64,000 nucleotides of DNA from NCBI GenBank assembly GCA_965225625.1, contig CBDDBH010000034.1, forward strand, positions 434,001-498,000. Reading direction: 5' to 3'. The translations under genes were made by a program, and so were the position numbers. Each line of letters opens with the position of its first letter. Position 1 is the first letter of the stretch. The notes beneath the pieces were generated by a model. It did not search any database and was not told where the DNA came from. It saw nothing but the letters and a program-made list of their open reading frames with translations. Shown here in pieces: positions 54,984-63,966 of the stretch. The stretch is from CBDDBH01 sp965225625. Its GTDB lineage: Bacteria; Pseudomonadota; Gammaproteobacteria; JADZEE01.

Positions 54984-56224
54984 CGGCGTCGGGACAGCGC
55001 CCAGGAAAGCGATAACATGATCAACATTGTAAGAGCATACGGGCGCGCAGTCCCATCGTGAAATACGGTAACGCTGGTTGCGGCCAGGCTCGCTGTCAAC
55101 ATCTCGATCGATCCGATCAACGCAGCCGCAGCGCCGGCGCCACCGCGCGTGGCGGCGAGCGCCAGCACCGGGGCGACGGCAAACATTGGACCCATGCCAA
55201 AAAATGCAGCGGCCGTGGCTAGTGTCAGGGTAACCGGTGTTAGGTAACCGGCGTAGACAATTACAGTGAGCAGCATGCACGCTATTACTGAGATCAGCAG
55301 TCCGATCGCCAATAAAGCCTCGGCTGTGAGCTTAGACGCGAGCTGCCGGGCAAACAGGCTGCCGGCGACGTAAGTCAAGACTATGACGGCGTGATAAATA
55401 CCGAAGCGCTCGGTTGCGACACCGAGTTGGGAGATGAGTATGAACGGTCCAGCCGTGATGTAGGCAAAAATACCACCCAGAGCCGTGCCGGTTATAAACG
55501 CGTAACGCATGAAATCCGCGTTTTTGAGCAATTCCATGTAGGCCTCGGCAATGCTGCGCAGACGCGGCAACTGCTTCGGAACCGTGTGGGTTTCCGGCAG
55601 TAATCGCCAAACCAGGATTGCCGTTATTGCCCCGACCATCGTCACTATTACGAAATTCATGCGCCAGCCGAACGCGACATGAACGTAGCCTCCAAGCAGG
55701 GGTCCGAAGGCAGGCGTTAACGACATGGAAATACCGAATAAAGCCATCGCTTTTACCCGATCGCGTTCGTCGAATACGTCATAAATAATCGCCAGACCAA
55801 CGACGGCTTCCGCCGAAGCCGTGAATCCTTGAAGCACACGCGCGACGATCAATTGGTCGATGGACTGTGCGCCCACGCATGCGAGGCTACACAGGGTAAA
55901 CGCGACCACGCCCCAGGCTAATACCGGGCGACGCCCAACGCGATCCGATAAGGGCCCGAAAACCAATTGAGCAAAGGCGTAGGCGAGCAGGTTCAAACTC
56001 ATAGTGAGTTTTACCATCTCGGCGGAGGTGTCGAAGTAGTCGGCAAGATGCGGCAGGCTGGGGGCATACAGATCCGTGGACAGGATGCTGCCCGAACTGG
56101 CGAGTACCAGCAGCGCGAGAATAAGGCGGGGGTTACCCCTCGAAGCTGTCGGCGGCAAGTTGGTTGTCGTTTTGCTGTTGGGCACTGTTGTTGTAGGAAT
56201 CGCCAGGCGGCGGGCCCGTATCAT
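54980..56224 (-). CDS. MFS transporter, Bcr/CflA drug resistance family
   Basis: The start at ATG 56224 (MIRARRLAIPTTTVPNSK) gives 414 residues; an upstream start would run over the divergent aminotransferase. There are 12 likely membrane helices. The Bcr/CflA signature is DLYAPSLPHLADYF with LVFGPLSDRVGRRPVLAWG, followed by RVLQGFTASAEAVVGLAIIYD. Members expel drugs or small metabolites by proton antiport. It is coupled to the phosphatase gene through GTGA, an unusual pairing with no clear functional link. Confidence 0.9.
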   Translation of the reverse strand: MIRARRLAIPTTTVPNSKTTTNLPPTASRGNPRLILALLVLASSGSILSTDLYAPSLPHLADYFDTSAEMVKLTMSLNLLAYAFAQLVFGPLSDRVGRRPVLAWGVVAFTLCSLACVGAQSIDQLIVARVLQGFTASAEAVVGLAIIYDVFDERDRVKAMALFGISMSLTPAFGPLLGGYVHVAFGWRMNFVIVTMVGAITAILVWRLLPETHTVPKQLPRLRSIAEAYMELLKNADFMRYAFITGTALGGIFAYITAGPFILISQLGVATERFGIYHAVIVLTYVAGSLFARQLASKLTAEALLAIGLLISVIACMLLTVIVYAGYLTPVTLTLATAAAFFGMGPMFAVAPVLALAATRGGAGAAAALIGSIEMLTASLAATSVTVFHDGTARPYALTMLIMLSLSWALSRRR

Positions 56225-56362
56225 ATAGGTTAGCGATGTTTTTTCAAATGAAACAACGGGATAGAAATTCTCCTGCGCATGTTGTTTAAACAGCATCGAG
56301 ATAGTACTGTTGACGCCGAATCTGAAAGTCGATGCCAAACTAATCTCGTTGAGGTGATGTCC

Positions 56363-57712
56363 ATGAGCGAGTCGGCCACCGTAGCCCCGCTGAACACCCC
56401 GCAGCTACCCGACCTCGAGTCGTACTTCATGCCGTTTACATCCAACCGGGCATTCAAGAAGAATCCGCGTCTGTTCACCGCTGCCAAAGGCATGTACTAC
56501 ACGACCTTCGATGGGCGCCAGATCCTGGACGGTCTGGCGGGATTGTGGTGTTGCAACGCAGGCCACTGCCACCCGAAGATTGTGGAGGCGGTGCAAGCGC
56601 AAGTCGCGATCTTGGATTACGCCACTGCCTTCCAGATGGGGCATCCCAAGCAATTCGAACTGGCGAGCAAAGTCGCCGATATGACGCCGCAGGGTCTGGA
56701 CAGAATTTTTTTCGTTAATTCCGGTTCGGAGGCGGTCGATACGGCGCTCAAGATCGCCTTGGCCTATCACCGATTGAACGGTGAAAGCCATCGAACGCGA
56801 CTCATCGGCCGGGAAAAGGGTTATCACGGCGTTGGTTTCGGTGGTATTTCGGTTGGCGGCGTAACGGCTAACCGTAAGCTGTTCGCCGCGGCAATGCTGC
56901 CCGGTGTGGATCACCTGCCTCACACCCACAACTTGTCGGAAATGGCGTTCAGTCGTGGCCAGCCGCAATGGGGCGGACATCTGGCAGATGAACTGGAACG
57001 CATTGTGGCGCTGCACGATCCTTCGACCATTGCGGCAGTAATCGTTGAGCCGGTGCAAGGATCGGCGGGCGTGATCGTTCCGCCGGTGGGCTACCTGCAA
57101 AAACTCCGCGAAATTTGCGACCGCCACGGCATATTGTTGATTTTCGACGAAGTGATCACCGGATTTGGTCGGATGGGCGCCGGTTTCGCTGCCGAGCGTT
57201 TCGCGGTCACCCCGGATCTATTGACCATGGCAAAGGGTATTACCAGCGGCGTCGTGCCACTGGGCGGGGTCGCCATGCGCACTGCCATCCACGATACCTT
57301 TATGCAGGGTCCGGATTACGCCATCGAATTCGCCCATGGCTATACGTATTCGGGTCATCCGCTCGCTGCCGCGGCCGGTTTGGCAACACTCGATGTTTAC
57401 CAGCAGGAAGGACTTTTCGAGCGCGCCCGCGCATTGGAACCGGTGCTGGAAGACGCTGTACATTCGCTGCGCGGCCTGCCAAATGTTGTCGACTGCCGCA
57501 ACCTGGGTTTGGCGGCTGCGGTCGAATTGCAACCGCTGGAAGGGCAAGCAACGGTGCGGGCCACGAACGTTTTTCAACATTGTTACGATAACGGCGTGTT
57601 CGTAAGGGTAACCGGGGAAATCATCGCCGTCGCGCCGTCGCTGGTCGTGAGCGAGGATGAAATTCAGCGCATTTTCGAAACCATCAATAACGCTATTTCC
57701 GCCGTTGACTGA
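56363..57712 (+). CDS. Class III omega-aminotransferase
   Basis: This PLP enzyme resembles beta-alanine/omega-amino acid:pyruvate aminotransferases. GAGG lies 8 bases before ATG 56363, giving 449 residues; ATG 56357 would sit too close to it. Motifs are ILDGLAGLWCCNAGHCHPKI, FFVNSGSEAVDTALKIAL, the PLP-binding LIFDEVITGFGRMG and the Schiff-base Lys in LLTMAKGITSGVVPLGG. The C-terminus FVRVTGEIIAVAPSLVVSE is typical. It opens the accessory catabolic region and is divergent from the Bcr/CflA transporter. Confidence 0.9.
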   Translation: MSESATVAPLNTPQLPDLESYFMPFTSNRAFKKNPRLFTAAKGMYYTTFDGRQILDGLAGLWCCNAGHCHPKIVEAVQAQVAILDYATAFQMGHPKQFELASKVADMTPQGLDRIFFVNSGSEAVDTALKIALAYHRLNGESHRTRLIGREKGYHGVGFGGISVGGVTANRKLFAAAMLPGVDHLPHTHNLSEMAFSRGQPQWGGHLADELERIVALHDPSTIAAVIVEPVQGSAGVIVPPVGYLQKLREICDRHGILLIFDEVITGFGRMGAGFAAERFAVTPDLLTMAKGITSGVVPLGGVAMRTAIHDTFMQGPDYAIEFAHGYTYSGHPLAAAAGLATLDVYQQEGLFERARALEPVLEDAVHSLRGLPNVVDCRNLGLAAAVELQPLEGQATVRATNVFQHCYDNGVFVRVTGEIIAVAPSLVVSEDEIQRIFETINNAISAVD

Positions 57713-57785
57713 TCCGATATCCGTCGCCTTCCCCCAAAATAACTAACAGCAGCCGTTGCCACGGCGATGCGCGGCCATTGGTCAC

Positions 57786-57829
57786 GGTTTGCCTGCACAG
57801 CCGGGCAAACCGATCGCTTCTGCTATGAT
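57786..57829 (+). promoter_or_regulatory. Operator-like inverted repeat and -10 box before the FMN dehydrogenase gene
   Basis: GGTTTGCC (57786-57793) and GGCAAACC (57804-57811) form a perfect 8-bp inverted repeat with a 10-bp spacer. TATGAT (57824-57829) is a likely -10 box with no recognisable -35, so the repeat covers the -35 region of the promoter. This is the layout expected for an activator or repressor site. No dedicated regulator gene lies nearby. Confidence 0.5.
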
Positions 57830-57858
57830 CCTTTTGGCGATTTAGTAGGGAGAAAATT

Positions 57859-59040
57859 GTGTTTCTCGATGCACTCGATCACAAATTGACGGCTCGTCGA
57901 CTTGCAAATTGCAACAACATCTGGGATTTGCGTCGCCTGGCGAAACGTCGTGTGCCACGCGGTCCATTCGACTATCTGGATGGCGGCGCGGAAGACGAGA
58001 TTACCTATGCGCGTAATACCAGCGCATTTAGTCGCTATAACCTGCGACCACGCGCACTGGTGGATATAGAAAACATAGATTTGTCGACCACGGTGCAAGG
58101 TCAACACATCGATCTGCCGTTGATATTTTCCCCGGTCGGTATGCCACGTTTGTTTCACCAAGACGGTGAGCGAGCGACGTCGCGAGTCGCGGCGCGAGCC
58201 GGCACTATTTTCAGTCTTTCTACGGTCTCGTCCGTATCTATAGAAGAAGTCGCACAGGTGTGTGATGGTCCAAAGTGGTTTCAAATCTACGTGTTTCGAG
58301 ATCGGGATATCGTCAAAGAACTCATCGAACGGTGCCGTGCCTGCGGTTACCAAGCGCTATGTCTTACCGTCGACGTTCCTGTCGCGGGCAATCGCGAGCG
58401 TGACATCCGAAATGGTTTCACAGTGCCGCCACGGTTGCGTCTCAGTACCATTCTGGAAGCTGCGTTGCATCTGGAATGGTCGTTACATTACCTCACGGGA
58501 GAGCGGATTACCTTTGCAAACGTCGCCGATCGGGTCGGGTCTGACGACCTCACGATTTTGACCCAATACATTAACAGCCAGTTCGATCAATCGGTAACCT
58601 GGGAAGACGCCGCCTGGATGATCGAGCAATGGGGCGGCCCGTTTCTGATTAAGGGCATCGTGCGTGATGACGATGCGCGGCGTGCGGTTGAGATTGGAGC
58701 GAGCGGTATCATTGTTTCCAACCACGGCGGCCGGCAACTGGAACACTCTACAACCGCGATCGAGGCACTGCCGGCAATTGTGGAAGCAGTCGGTGATAAG
58801 GCCGAGGTGATTCTCGACGGCGGTGTACGGCGCGGTACCGACGTCGCCAAAGCCTTGGCGCTCGGTGCGCGCGCGTGCATGACCGGACGGAGCTTTCATT
58901 ACGGCCTGGGCGCGGGTGGCGAAGCGGGCGTACAGCGAGCGATGGACATATTGCGTACTGAGTTACACCGTAATTTCCAATTACTCGGCTGCCGCTCTGT
59001 GGCAGAGTTGGATAGCTCGCACATCGAAGAACGGCGGTAG
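57859..59040 (+). CDS. FMN-dependent L-2-hydroxyacid dehydrogenase (LldD/MdlB type)
   Basis: This enzyme should oxidise an L-2-hydroxy acid to the 2-oxo acid and pass electrons to the respiratory chain. The GTG at 57859 follows AGGGAG and gives 393 residues. FMN and active-site blocks are RRVPRGPFDYLDGGAEDE, FSPVGMPRLFHQDGE, WFQIYVFRDRD, IVSNHGGRQLEHS (catalytic His, substrate Arg) and VILDGGVRRGTDVAKALALG. The 170-220 segment (PPRLRLSTILEAALHLEW) is the membrane-contact insertion of lactate and mandelate dehydrogenases. L-lactate, (S)-mandelate and related acids are all possible substrates. Confidence 0.9.
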   Translation: MFLDALDHKLTARRLANCNNIWDLRRLAKRRVPRGPFDYLDGGAEDEITYARNTSAFSRYNLRPRALVDIENIDLSTTVQGQHIDLPLIFSPVGMPRLFHQDGERATSRVAARAGTIFSLSTVSSVSIEEVAQVCDGPKWFQIYVFRDRDIVKELIERCRACGYQALCLTVDVPVAGNRERDIRNGFTVPPRLRLSTILEAALHLEWSLHYLTGERITFANVADRVGSDDLTILTQYINSQFDQSVTWEDAAWMIEQWGGPFLIKGIVRDDDARRAVEIGASGIIVSNHGGRQLEHSTTAIEALPAIVEAVGDKAEVILDGGVRRGTDVAKALALGARACMTGRSFHYGLGAGGEAGVQRAMDILRTELHRNFQLLGCRSVAELDSSHIEERR

Positions 59041-59061
59041 AGCGCAGAGCCTAGACTCGCG

Positions 59062-60489
59062 TCAGCAGGCGACCTCGGGTCGACGCTGCGCATAACCGGT
59101 AGCCTGCTCAAATGCATGGGCGAGTTGCAGAACTTCGAAGTCGTGATGGTGGCGGCCGACGATTTGCATACCGATAGGCAGGCCCGAGTCGGTGAATCCA
59201 CAGGGCACGGAAATCGCCGGTAAACCGGTGATTGTAATGACGTAGCACACGGCCATCCAATCGATGTAACTTTCCAACGGTGTCCCGTTTATTTCACTGA
59301 TCCACGGGATATTGATATCAAACGGTGCAACTTGCGCGGCAGGCAATAATAAGTATTCGTAGTCTTCGAGAAATTCTCGGACGCGATGGTAGATTGCGGT
59401 GCGGGTAGCCTCAGCGCGGGCCACGTCCGTGCCGGTGAGTTCTAAGCCACGCTCGATATTCCAAACGACGGTGTCCTTGATGAGCGCCCGGTTCGCCTCA
59501 TAGTCCGCGCGTAAGCCGGTGGCGACGCCCCAGGCGCGCAGGATCTGGAAGACCTCATCTGCACCGCTGACATCAGGTTCCGTCGCCGTTACCTCACACC
59601 CCAGTTCCTCGAATATCGGCAAGGCGCTCGAACACACCTCAATGACTTCAGGTGCAACGGGATATTTACCCAGGTCGGGCGTCCAGGCGATATGCGTGCC
59701 CTTAAACGTCCGTTCCAGTGGTCGCACAAATTTCTCGCCCGGTTCATCGATACTGATGGGCGATCGGGGATCTGGACCGGCCATTACGGAAAGCAGCAGT
59801 GCGGCATCGGCAACATTGCGGGCCATCGGTCCGAGTACCGGTAGAGAATTCCAGCCGAGCACGTTCGGCCAGGTTGGGACCCGGCCCGGCGAGGTGCGAA
59901 ATCCAACGACGTTGCAAAAGCTTGCCGGGTTACGTAACGAACCGCCGAGATCGCTACCGTCGGCGAGCGCGACCATGCCGCAGGCCAGTGCTGTCGCCGC
60001 GCCGCCGCTGCTGCCGCCGCAGGTTCGATCCAGCGCGTGCGGATTGCGGGTAGCGCCGAACACCTCGTTAAAAGTCTGTGAGCCCGCGCCGAACTCGGGT
60101 GTGTTGGTCTTGCCAATAATGATCGCGCCGGCCTCTCGCAAGCGCGCTACAAAGAGCTCGTCCTGCTCGGGCACAAAATCCTTATGTATGGGGGAACCGA
60201 AGGTCGTGCGGATCCCCCGGGTCAGCACCAGATCCTTGATCGCCATGGGTAGTCCAAATAATGCACCGGGTGGCTCGCCCGCAAGCAGGCGCTCATCTGC
60301 GTGCTCAGCTGCTCCCAGAGCTTGGTCGCGAACCAGCGTGCAGATCGCATTGACCTGGGGATTGACTCGATCGATCTGAGCGAGAACTGCGTGCATCAAT
60401 TCCGTCACGCCGAGCTCTCGCTCGCGCAATAATTTGGTCAGCGCGCGAGCTGAGAGAAAACAGATTTCGGAGGCAGGTATAGCGGTCAT
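59062..60489 (-). CDS. Amidase signature family hydrolase
   Basis: This enzyme hydrolyses an amide bond by a Ser-cisSer-Lys triad. The start at ATG 60489 (MTAIPASEICFLSARAL) gives 475 residues. The Lys is in LPMAIKDLVLTRG, the cis-Ser in CGGSSGGAATALACG and the nucleophile Ser in DLGGSLRNPASFCNVVG. The substrate is not evident; GatA is less likely because gatB and gatC are absent here. It is convergent with the FMN dehydrogenase gene and divergent from the FAD dehydrogenase gene. Confidence 0.9.
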   Translation of the reverse strand: MTAIPASEICFLSARALTKLLRERELGVTELMHAVLAQIDRVNPQVNAICTLVRDQALGAAEHADERLLAGEPPGALFGLPMAIKDLVLTRGIRTTFGSPIHKDFVPEQDELFVARLREAGAIIIGKTNTPEFGAGSQTFNEVFGATRNPHALDRTCGGSSGGAATALACGMVALADGSDLGGSLRNPASFCNVVGFRTSPGRVPTWPNVLGWNSLPVLGPMARNVADAALLLSVMAGPDPRSPISIDEPGEKFVRPLERTFKGTHIAWTPDLGKYPVAPEVIEVCSSALPIFEELGCEVTATEPDVSGADEVFQILRAWGVATGLRADYEANRALIKDTVVWNIERGLELTGTDVARAEATRTAIYHRVREFLEDYEYLLLPAAQVAPFDINIPWISEINGTPLESYIDWMAVCYVITITGLPAISVPCGFTDSGLPIGMQIVGRHHHDFEVLQLAHAFEQATGYAQRRPEVAC

Positions 60490-60593
60490 CAGCGGAAAAC
60501 GCATCTTATCACGTCCCTTCGAAGTCCTTTGCCAGCGAGTTAAGCGCTGATAAGCTCGATGCCATTTTTAGTTCCTCGCGACAGGTGTAACGC

Positions 60594-61970
60594 ATGGCAG
60601 TAACCATTAACGATTTGGAATCGATAGTCGGCAGCAAAGCGGTACTAACCGGTGACGCCGTCGCAGCACGTAGTTCCGGCGTGTGGGAATCCGGGCACGT
60701 AAAAGCCAGAGCAATTGTCCGGCCGACCTCAACCGACGAAGTCGCCGGTATTCTGAGTGCGTGTAACGCAGCCGGCCAATCGGTGGTCGTGCATGGCGGA
60801 TTGACCAATCTCGTTCATTCCGCTCAGGCAGCAGATGGCGATGTCGTCATCTCAATGGAACGTATGAATCAGATCGAGGAAATCGATGATATCGGCCGCA
60901 CCATGACAGTACAGGCGGGTGCCCTGCTGCAGAACATTCACGAGGCCGCTTTAGCCAGCGGATTGATGTTTCCGGTGGATCTCGGCGCGCGCGGATCCTG
61001 CCAAATTGGCGGCAATGTCTCTACCAACGCCGGTGGCAATCGGGTAATCCGCTATGGCATGACGCGCGAAAATGTACTCGGTCTCGAAGCAGTGCTGGCG
61101 GACGGTACCGTTATTTCGTCCATGAATAAGATGATCAAAAACAATGCAGGTTACGATCTGAAGCAGCTGTTTATTGGAACGGAAGGCACACTCGGGGTGA
61201 TCACTCGTTTGGTGTTGCGTTTGCGCGAGGCCGCCGCCAGCCAAAACACTGCATTCGTCGCCTGCGATGGATTTGACAAAATCCCAGCCTTTCTCAAATT
61301 CATCGATCGCGAACTGGGCGGCAGCCTCAGCGCATTCGAAGTGATGTGGTCAAGCTTCTACAAACTTGTTACCACGCCGCCGGCTAAAACCTCGCCACCG
61401 TTGGCGCAGACATTTCCTTATTACATATTGGTTGAATCGTTGGGTGGGGACCAAAATGCGGATGCGCAGCGTTTCCAGACGGCGATGGAGCGAGCTTTTG
61501 AGTCCGGGTTGCTTGCCGACGGGGCAATTGCGAAATCCCAGAGCGAGCGTGCCGCGATGTGGGCGATGCGCGACGATGTCGAACAGGTGCATGCGATGAC
61601 GCCGGTGTTTACCTTTGACGTAAGCGTGGCGATACGTCACATGGAAAGCTATGTAGAACAGATCCGCGTAGAGCTGGACAAGTCTTGGCCGGACAACGCG
61701 TTCGTCGTTTTTGGTCATCTGGGCGACGGCAATCTGCATTTCGGGATCAGTGTCGGCGACGAGCAAGCACGGGGCGACGTGGAGCGAATTGTCTACCGCC
61801 CCTTGCAGGCGCTTGCCGGCTCGGTTTCCGCCGAGCACGGGATAGGTCTGGAAAAGAAGCCCTACCTGAATTGGTGTCGCACCGATTCTGAAATTCAGCT
61901 TATGGCGACCTTGAAACGCAGTCTTGATCCGAACGGCACGCTCAACCCAGGCAAGATATTCGACACCTAA
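60594..61970 (+). CDS. FAD-linked D-2-hydroxyacid dehydrogenase (GlcD/DLD family)
   Basis: This flavoprotein of the vanillyl-alcohol oxidase fold probably oxidises a D-2-hydroxy acid. The 458-residue product has a PCMH-type FAD domain (VVHGGLTNLVHSA, LGARGSCQIGGNVSTNAGG and FIGTEGTLGVITRLVLRLRE). The C-terminal catalytic domain has FGHLGDGNLHFGISV, SAEHGIGLEKKPYL and NPGKIF. It resembles D-lactate and D-2-hydroxyglutarate dehydrogenases. There is no Fe-S subunit, so it acts alone. The cupin gene follows 12 bp after its stop, so the two probably share a transcript. Confidence 0.92.
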   Translation: MAVTINDLESIVGSKAVLTGDAVAARSSGVWESGHVKARAIVRPTSTDEVAGILSACNAAGQSVVVHGGLTNLVHSAQAADGDVVISMERMNQIEEIDDIGRTMTVQAGALLQNIHEAALASGLMFPVDLGARGSCQIGGNVSTNAGGNRVIRYGMTRENVLGLEAVLADGTVISSMNKMIKNNAGYDLKQLFIGTEGTLGVITRLVLRLREAAASQNTAFVACDGFDKIPAFLKFIDRELGGSLSAFEVMWSSFYKLVTTPPAKTSPPLAQTFPYYILVESLGGDQNADAQRFQTAMERAFESGLLADGAIAKSQSERAAMWAMRDDVEQVHAMTPVFTFDVSVAIRHMESYVEQIRVELDKSWPDNAFVVFGHLGDGNLHFGISVGDEQARGDVERIVYRPLQALAGSVSAEHGIGLEKKPYLNWCRTDSEIQLMATLKRSLDPNGTLNPGKIFDT

Positions 61971-61982
61971 CGAGGAATGGAC

Positions 61983-62423
61983 ATGCACAAGCTCCACGCT
62001 TTCATAGCAATTAGCATTTTGCTTTGGTTGACGGGCGCCCATGCGGAAACGGCGACGCAGCCGTCCCTGGATCCGACCGTGGCGTCACCGGATATGTATC
62101 AAGTTCTGTTCGAGAATGAGCACGTTCGCGTGGTGGAATATGAAATCAGCCCGGGACAACGCGACAACTGGCATGCGCACCCGCCGAAAGTGTCCTACGT
62201 CGTGACACCCGGGCGATTACAGATTACGACGGCTGAGGGCGAGTCGTTCGAGGTCGGGGAGGACGAGGGAACCGTGCGCTGGCTGGGTGCTGTTGGCAAG
62301 CACTACGGTGCGAATGTGGGCGATCAGCTGGTGCGCATCCTATTTGTCGAGGTCAAAGGCGCTGCGGAGGAACGCCAGGATCTCGGAAAATATCTCAGAG
62401 AATCTCAAGACAACAACAAGTAA
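61983..62423 (+). CDS. Exported cupin-domain protein
   Basis: GAGGA lies 6 bases before ATG 61983, which gives 146 residues; the ATG at 61977 abuts the ribosome site. A signal peptide (MHKLHAFIAISILLWLTGAHAE) sends it to the periplasm. The rest is one cupin barrel with NEHVRVVEYEISPGQRDNWH and HAHPPKVSYVVTPGRLQI, keeping the His residues of metal-binding motif 1. Catalytic activity is unknown. It could bind or modify the substrate of the neighbouring dehydrogenases before uptake. Confidence 0.85.
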   Translation: MHKLHAFIAISILLWLTGAHAETATQPSLDPTVASPDMYQVLFENEHVRVVEYEISPGQRDNWHAHPPKVSYVVTPGRLQITTAEGESFEVGEDEGTVRWLGAVGKHYGANVGDQLVRILFVEVKGAAEERQDLGKYLRESQDNNK

Positions 62424-62456
62424 CGCATAGATCCTGCGGACCTGAAATTCTCAAGG

Positions 62457-63785
62457 TTAGCCGCTTTGAGGCGTAGTCACATCCAGTTCGCCCGCACGCA
62501 GCAGCCACACCGCTGCCGCGCCGATCAAAAGGGGCATGGAAAGCAGTAAAAAATAGCTCGGCATTGACCAGCCGAAACCGATCAAAAGGCCGCCCGCATA
62601 CGGCCCGCAGATCGCACCGAAACGACCGATACCTGCGCCCCAGCCGATCCCAGTCGCGCGGATGCTGGTCGGGTACAGGCGCGCCGCTACCGAATACAGG
62701 CCGATAAAGCCACCCAGTACGAAGAAGCCGAGGACGGCGGCAAGCGCCAACAGAACATCGGCGGATTGCACATGGGGAAACAGGATCATGCAACCGGTGC
62801 CAATCGCCAGAAAACTAACTATGAGCGGTCGCAGTCCGCGACGGGCTGAGAAATGGCCAAGCAGCAGCATCCCCGCGGCGCCGCCGATATTCAAGATAGC
62901 GCCAGCGTAGATCGCCTTGTTTAGCGGTAGGCCTGCGTCGACGACAATTTTCGGCGTCCAGCTCAACAAAAAGTACAGCGTGAACATACAACAAAAGAAC
63001 GCCAACCAAAGCAGTGCGGTCCAAGCTCGCAGCCGCGGTGAAAATAGGGGTGTGACTGCACTTGTCGATGCCATCGATACGTCGGAGCTGGTCTCGGGAA
63101 GGCTCTCGAGCGGAGCTTGACCAAGCTTGCGCAGGATCCGATTGAGTTTGTCGAGTGCGCCGACCGGTTGCTTTTCCAGCAGAAACTGCGGTGATTCAGG
63201 CAGGAAAAAAATTGCCACCGGAGCCATCAGTGCGGTAACGATGCCGCCGGCAAAGAATACAGCGCGCCAGCCCATTTCAGGAATCAGCCAAGCAGCCAAT
63301 AGCCCACCGAGCAAGGCACCCACCGGGTAGCCGCCGTGCATAAAACCGATCATAAGATTGCGATGGCGGCTCGGTGAGTATTCGGCGACCAGGGCGGTAA
63401 GACTCGCGAACAGCCCGCCGATTCCAAGCCCGGTTAACAAGCGCAACAACATGAGCTCGGTGACTGTGCGTGCCCAGGTGGTTGCCATCATCGCGACCCC
63501 AATGACGGCGACGCAAAGCAATACAATCTTCCGCCGACCGATGCGGTCGCAATAGGGTCCGATAAACATCGCGCCCAGCGCCATTCCCAACAGCCCAGCG
63601 CTGAACACACCGCCGAGTACCTCGGGACTCAAAGCCCATTCCTCGGTGATGGAATGCGCTGTGTAAGAAATAGCGAGGATGTCGAATCCGTCCAGCATAT
63701 TGATAAGCCAGCACACGACCACCACGGTGACCTGCAGCGCCGTCAAAGGACCGTCATCTATGCGTTTGTGGAGTTCGGTGCTCAT
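62457..63785 (-). CDS. MFS transporter, aromatic acid:H+ symporter family
   Basis: The 442-residue protein has 12 predicted membrane helices. The family motif LDGFDILAISYTAHS is in helix 1, and MFIGPYCDRIGRRKIVLLC forms the loop 2-3 signature. LGIGGLFASLTALVAEY and FMHGGYPVGALLGGLLAAW follow. These are typical of PcaK/BenK/MhbT-like importers of aromatic acids. It is convergent with the cupin gene. An aromatic or branched 2-hydroxy acid would unite this transporter with the two dehydrogenases, but this is inference. Confidence 0.9.
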   Translation of the reverse strand: MSTELHKRIDDGPLTALQVTVVVVCWLINMLDGFDILAISYTAHSITEEWALSPEVLGGVFSAGLLGMALGAMFIGPYCDRIGRRKIVLLCVAVIGVAMMATTWARTVTELMLLRLLTGLGIGGLFASLTALVAEYSPSRHRNLMIGFMHGGYPVGALLGGLLAAWLIPEMGWRAVFFAGGIVTALMAPVAIFFLPESPQFLLEKQPVGALDKLNRILRKLGQAPLESLPETSSDVSMASTSAVTPLFSPRLRAWTALLWLAFFCCMFTLYFLLSWTPKIVVDAGLPLNKAIYAGAILNIGGAAGMLLLGHFSARRGLRPLIVSFLAIGTGCMILFPHVQSADVLLALAAVLGFFVLGGFIGLYSVAARLYPTSIRATGIGWGAGIGRFGAICGPYAGGLLIGFGWSMPSYFLLLSMPLLIGAAAVWLLRAGELDVTTPQSG

Positions 63786-63960
63786 GCCGCGTGGTGGCTT
63801 TGAAAATTCAGTCTGGCGCTGACAACGCCGGCAGCGGGCCGGGTGTAACTAAGGGATTAGATCGGCCTGAAGCTTGGCGTTTGGGGAGACACATTGCCAT
63901 TAGCGTAACATCGCTTCGCCTGAGCTGCAGGTTTGACTCCTAAATTGGTTGCGTGGGCGC

Positions 63961-63966
63961 TATAAT
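63961..63966 (+). promoter_or_regulatory. -10 box for a gene beyond the right edge
   Basis: TATAAT is followed by a GC-rich discriminator (CCGGGCG). TTGACT lies at about 63933-63938 but the spacing is too long (22 bp). The rest of the 215 bp after the MFS gene (63786-64000) holds no recognisable gene. The promoter should serve something to the right of the window. Confidence 0.3.

Noticed and set aside
54984..55280. N-terminal extension of the phosphatase frame
   Set aside because: It lies inside the MFS gene, is rich in Cys/Arg without domain similarity, and a GTG overlapping the MFS stop fits the family start.
57859..59040. Assignment as mandelate dehydrogenase MdlB because of equal length (393)
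   Set aside because: LldD, MdlB and other L-2-hydroxyacid dehydrogenases share these motifs; length alone cannot decide.
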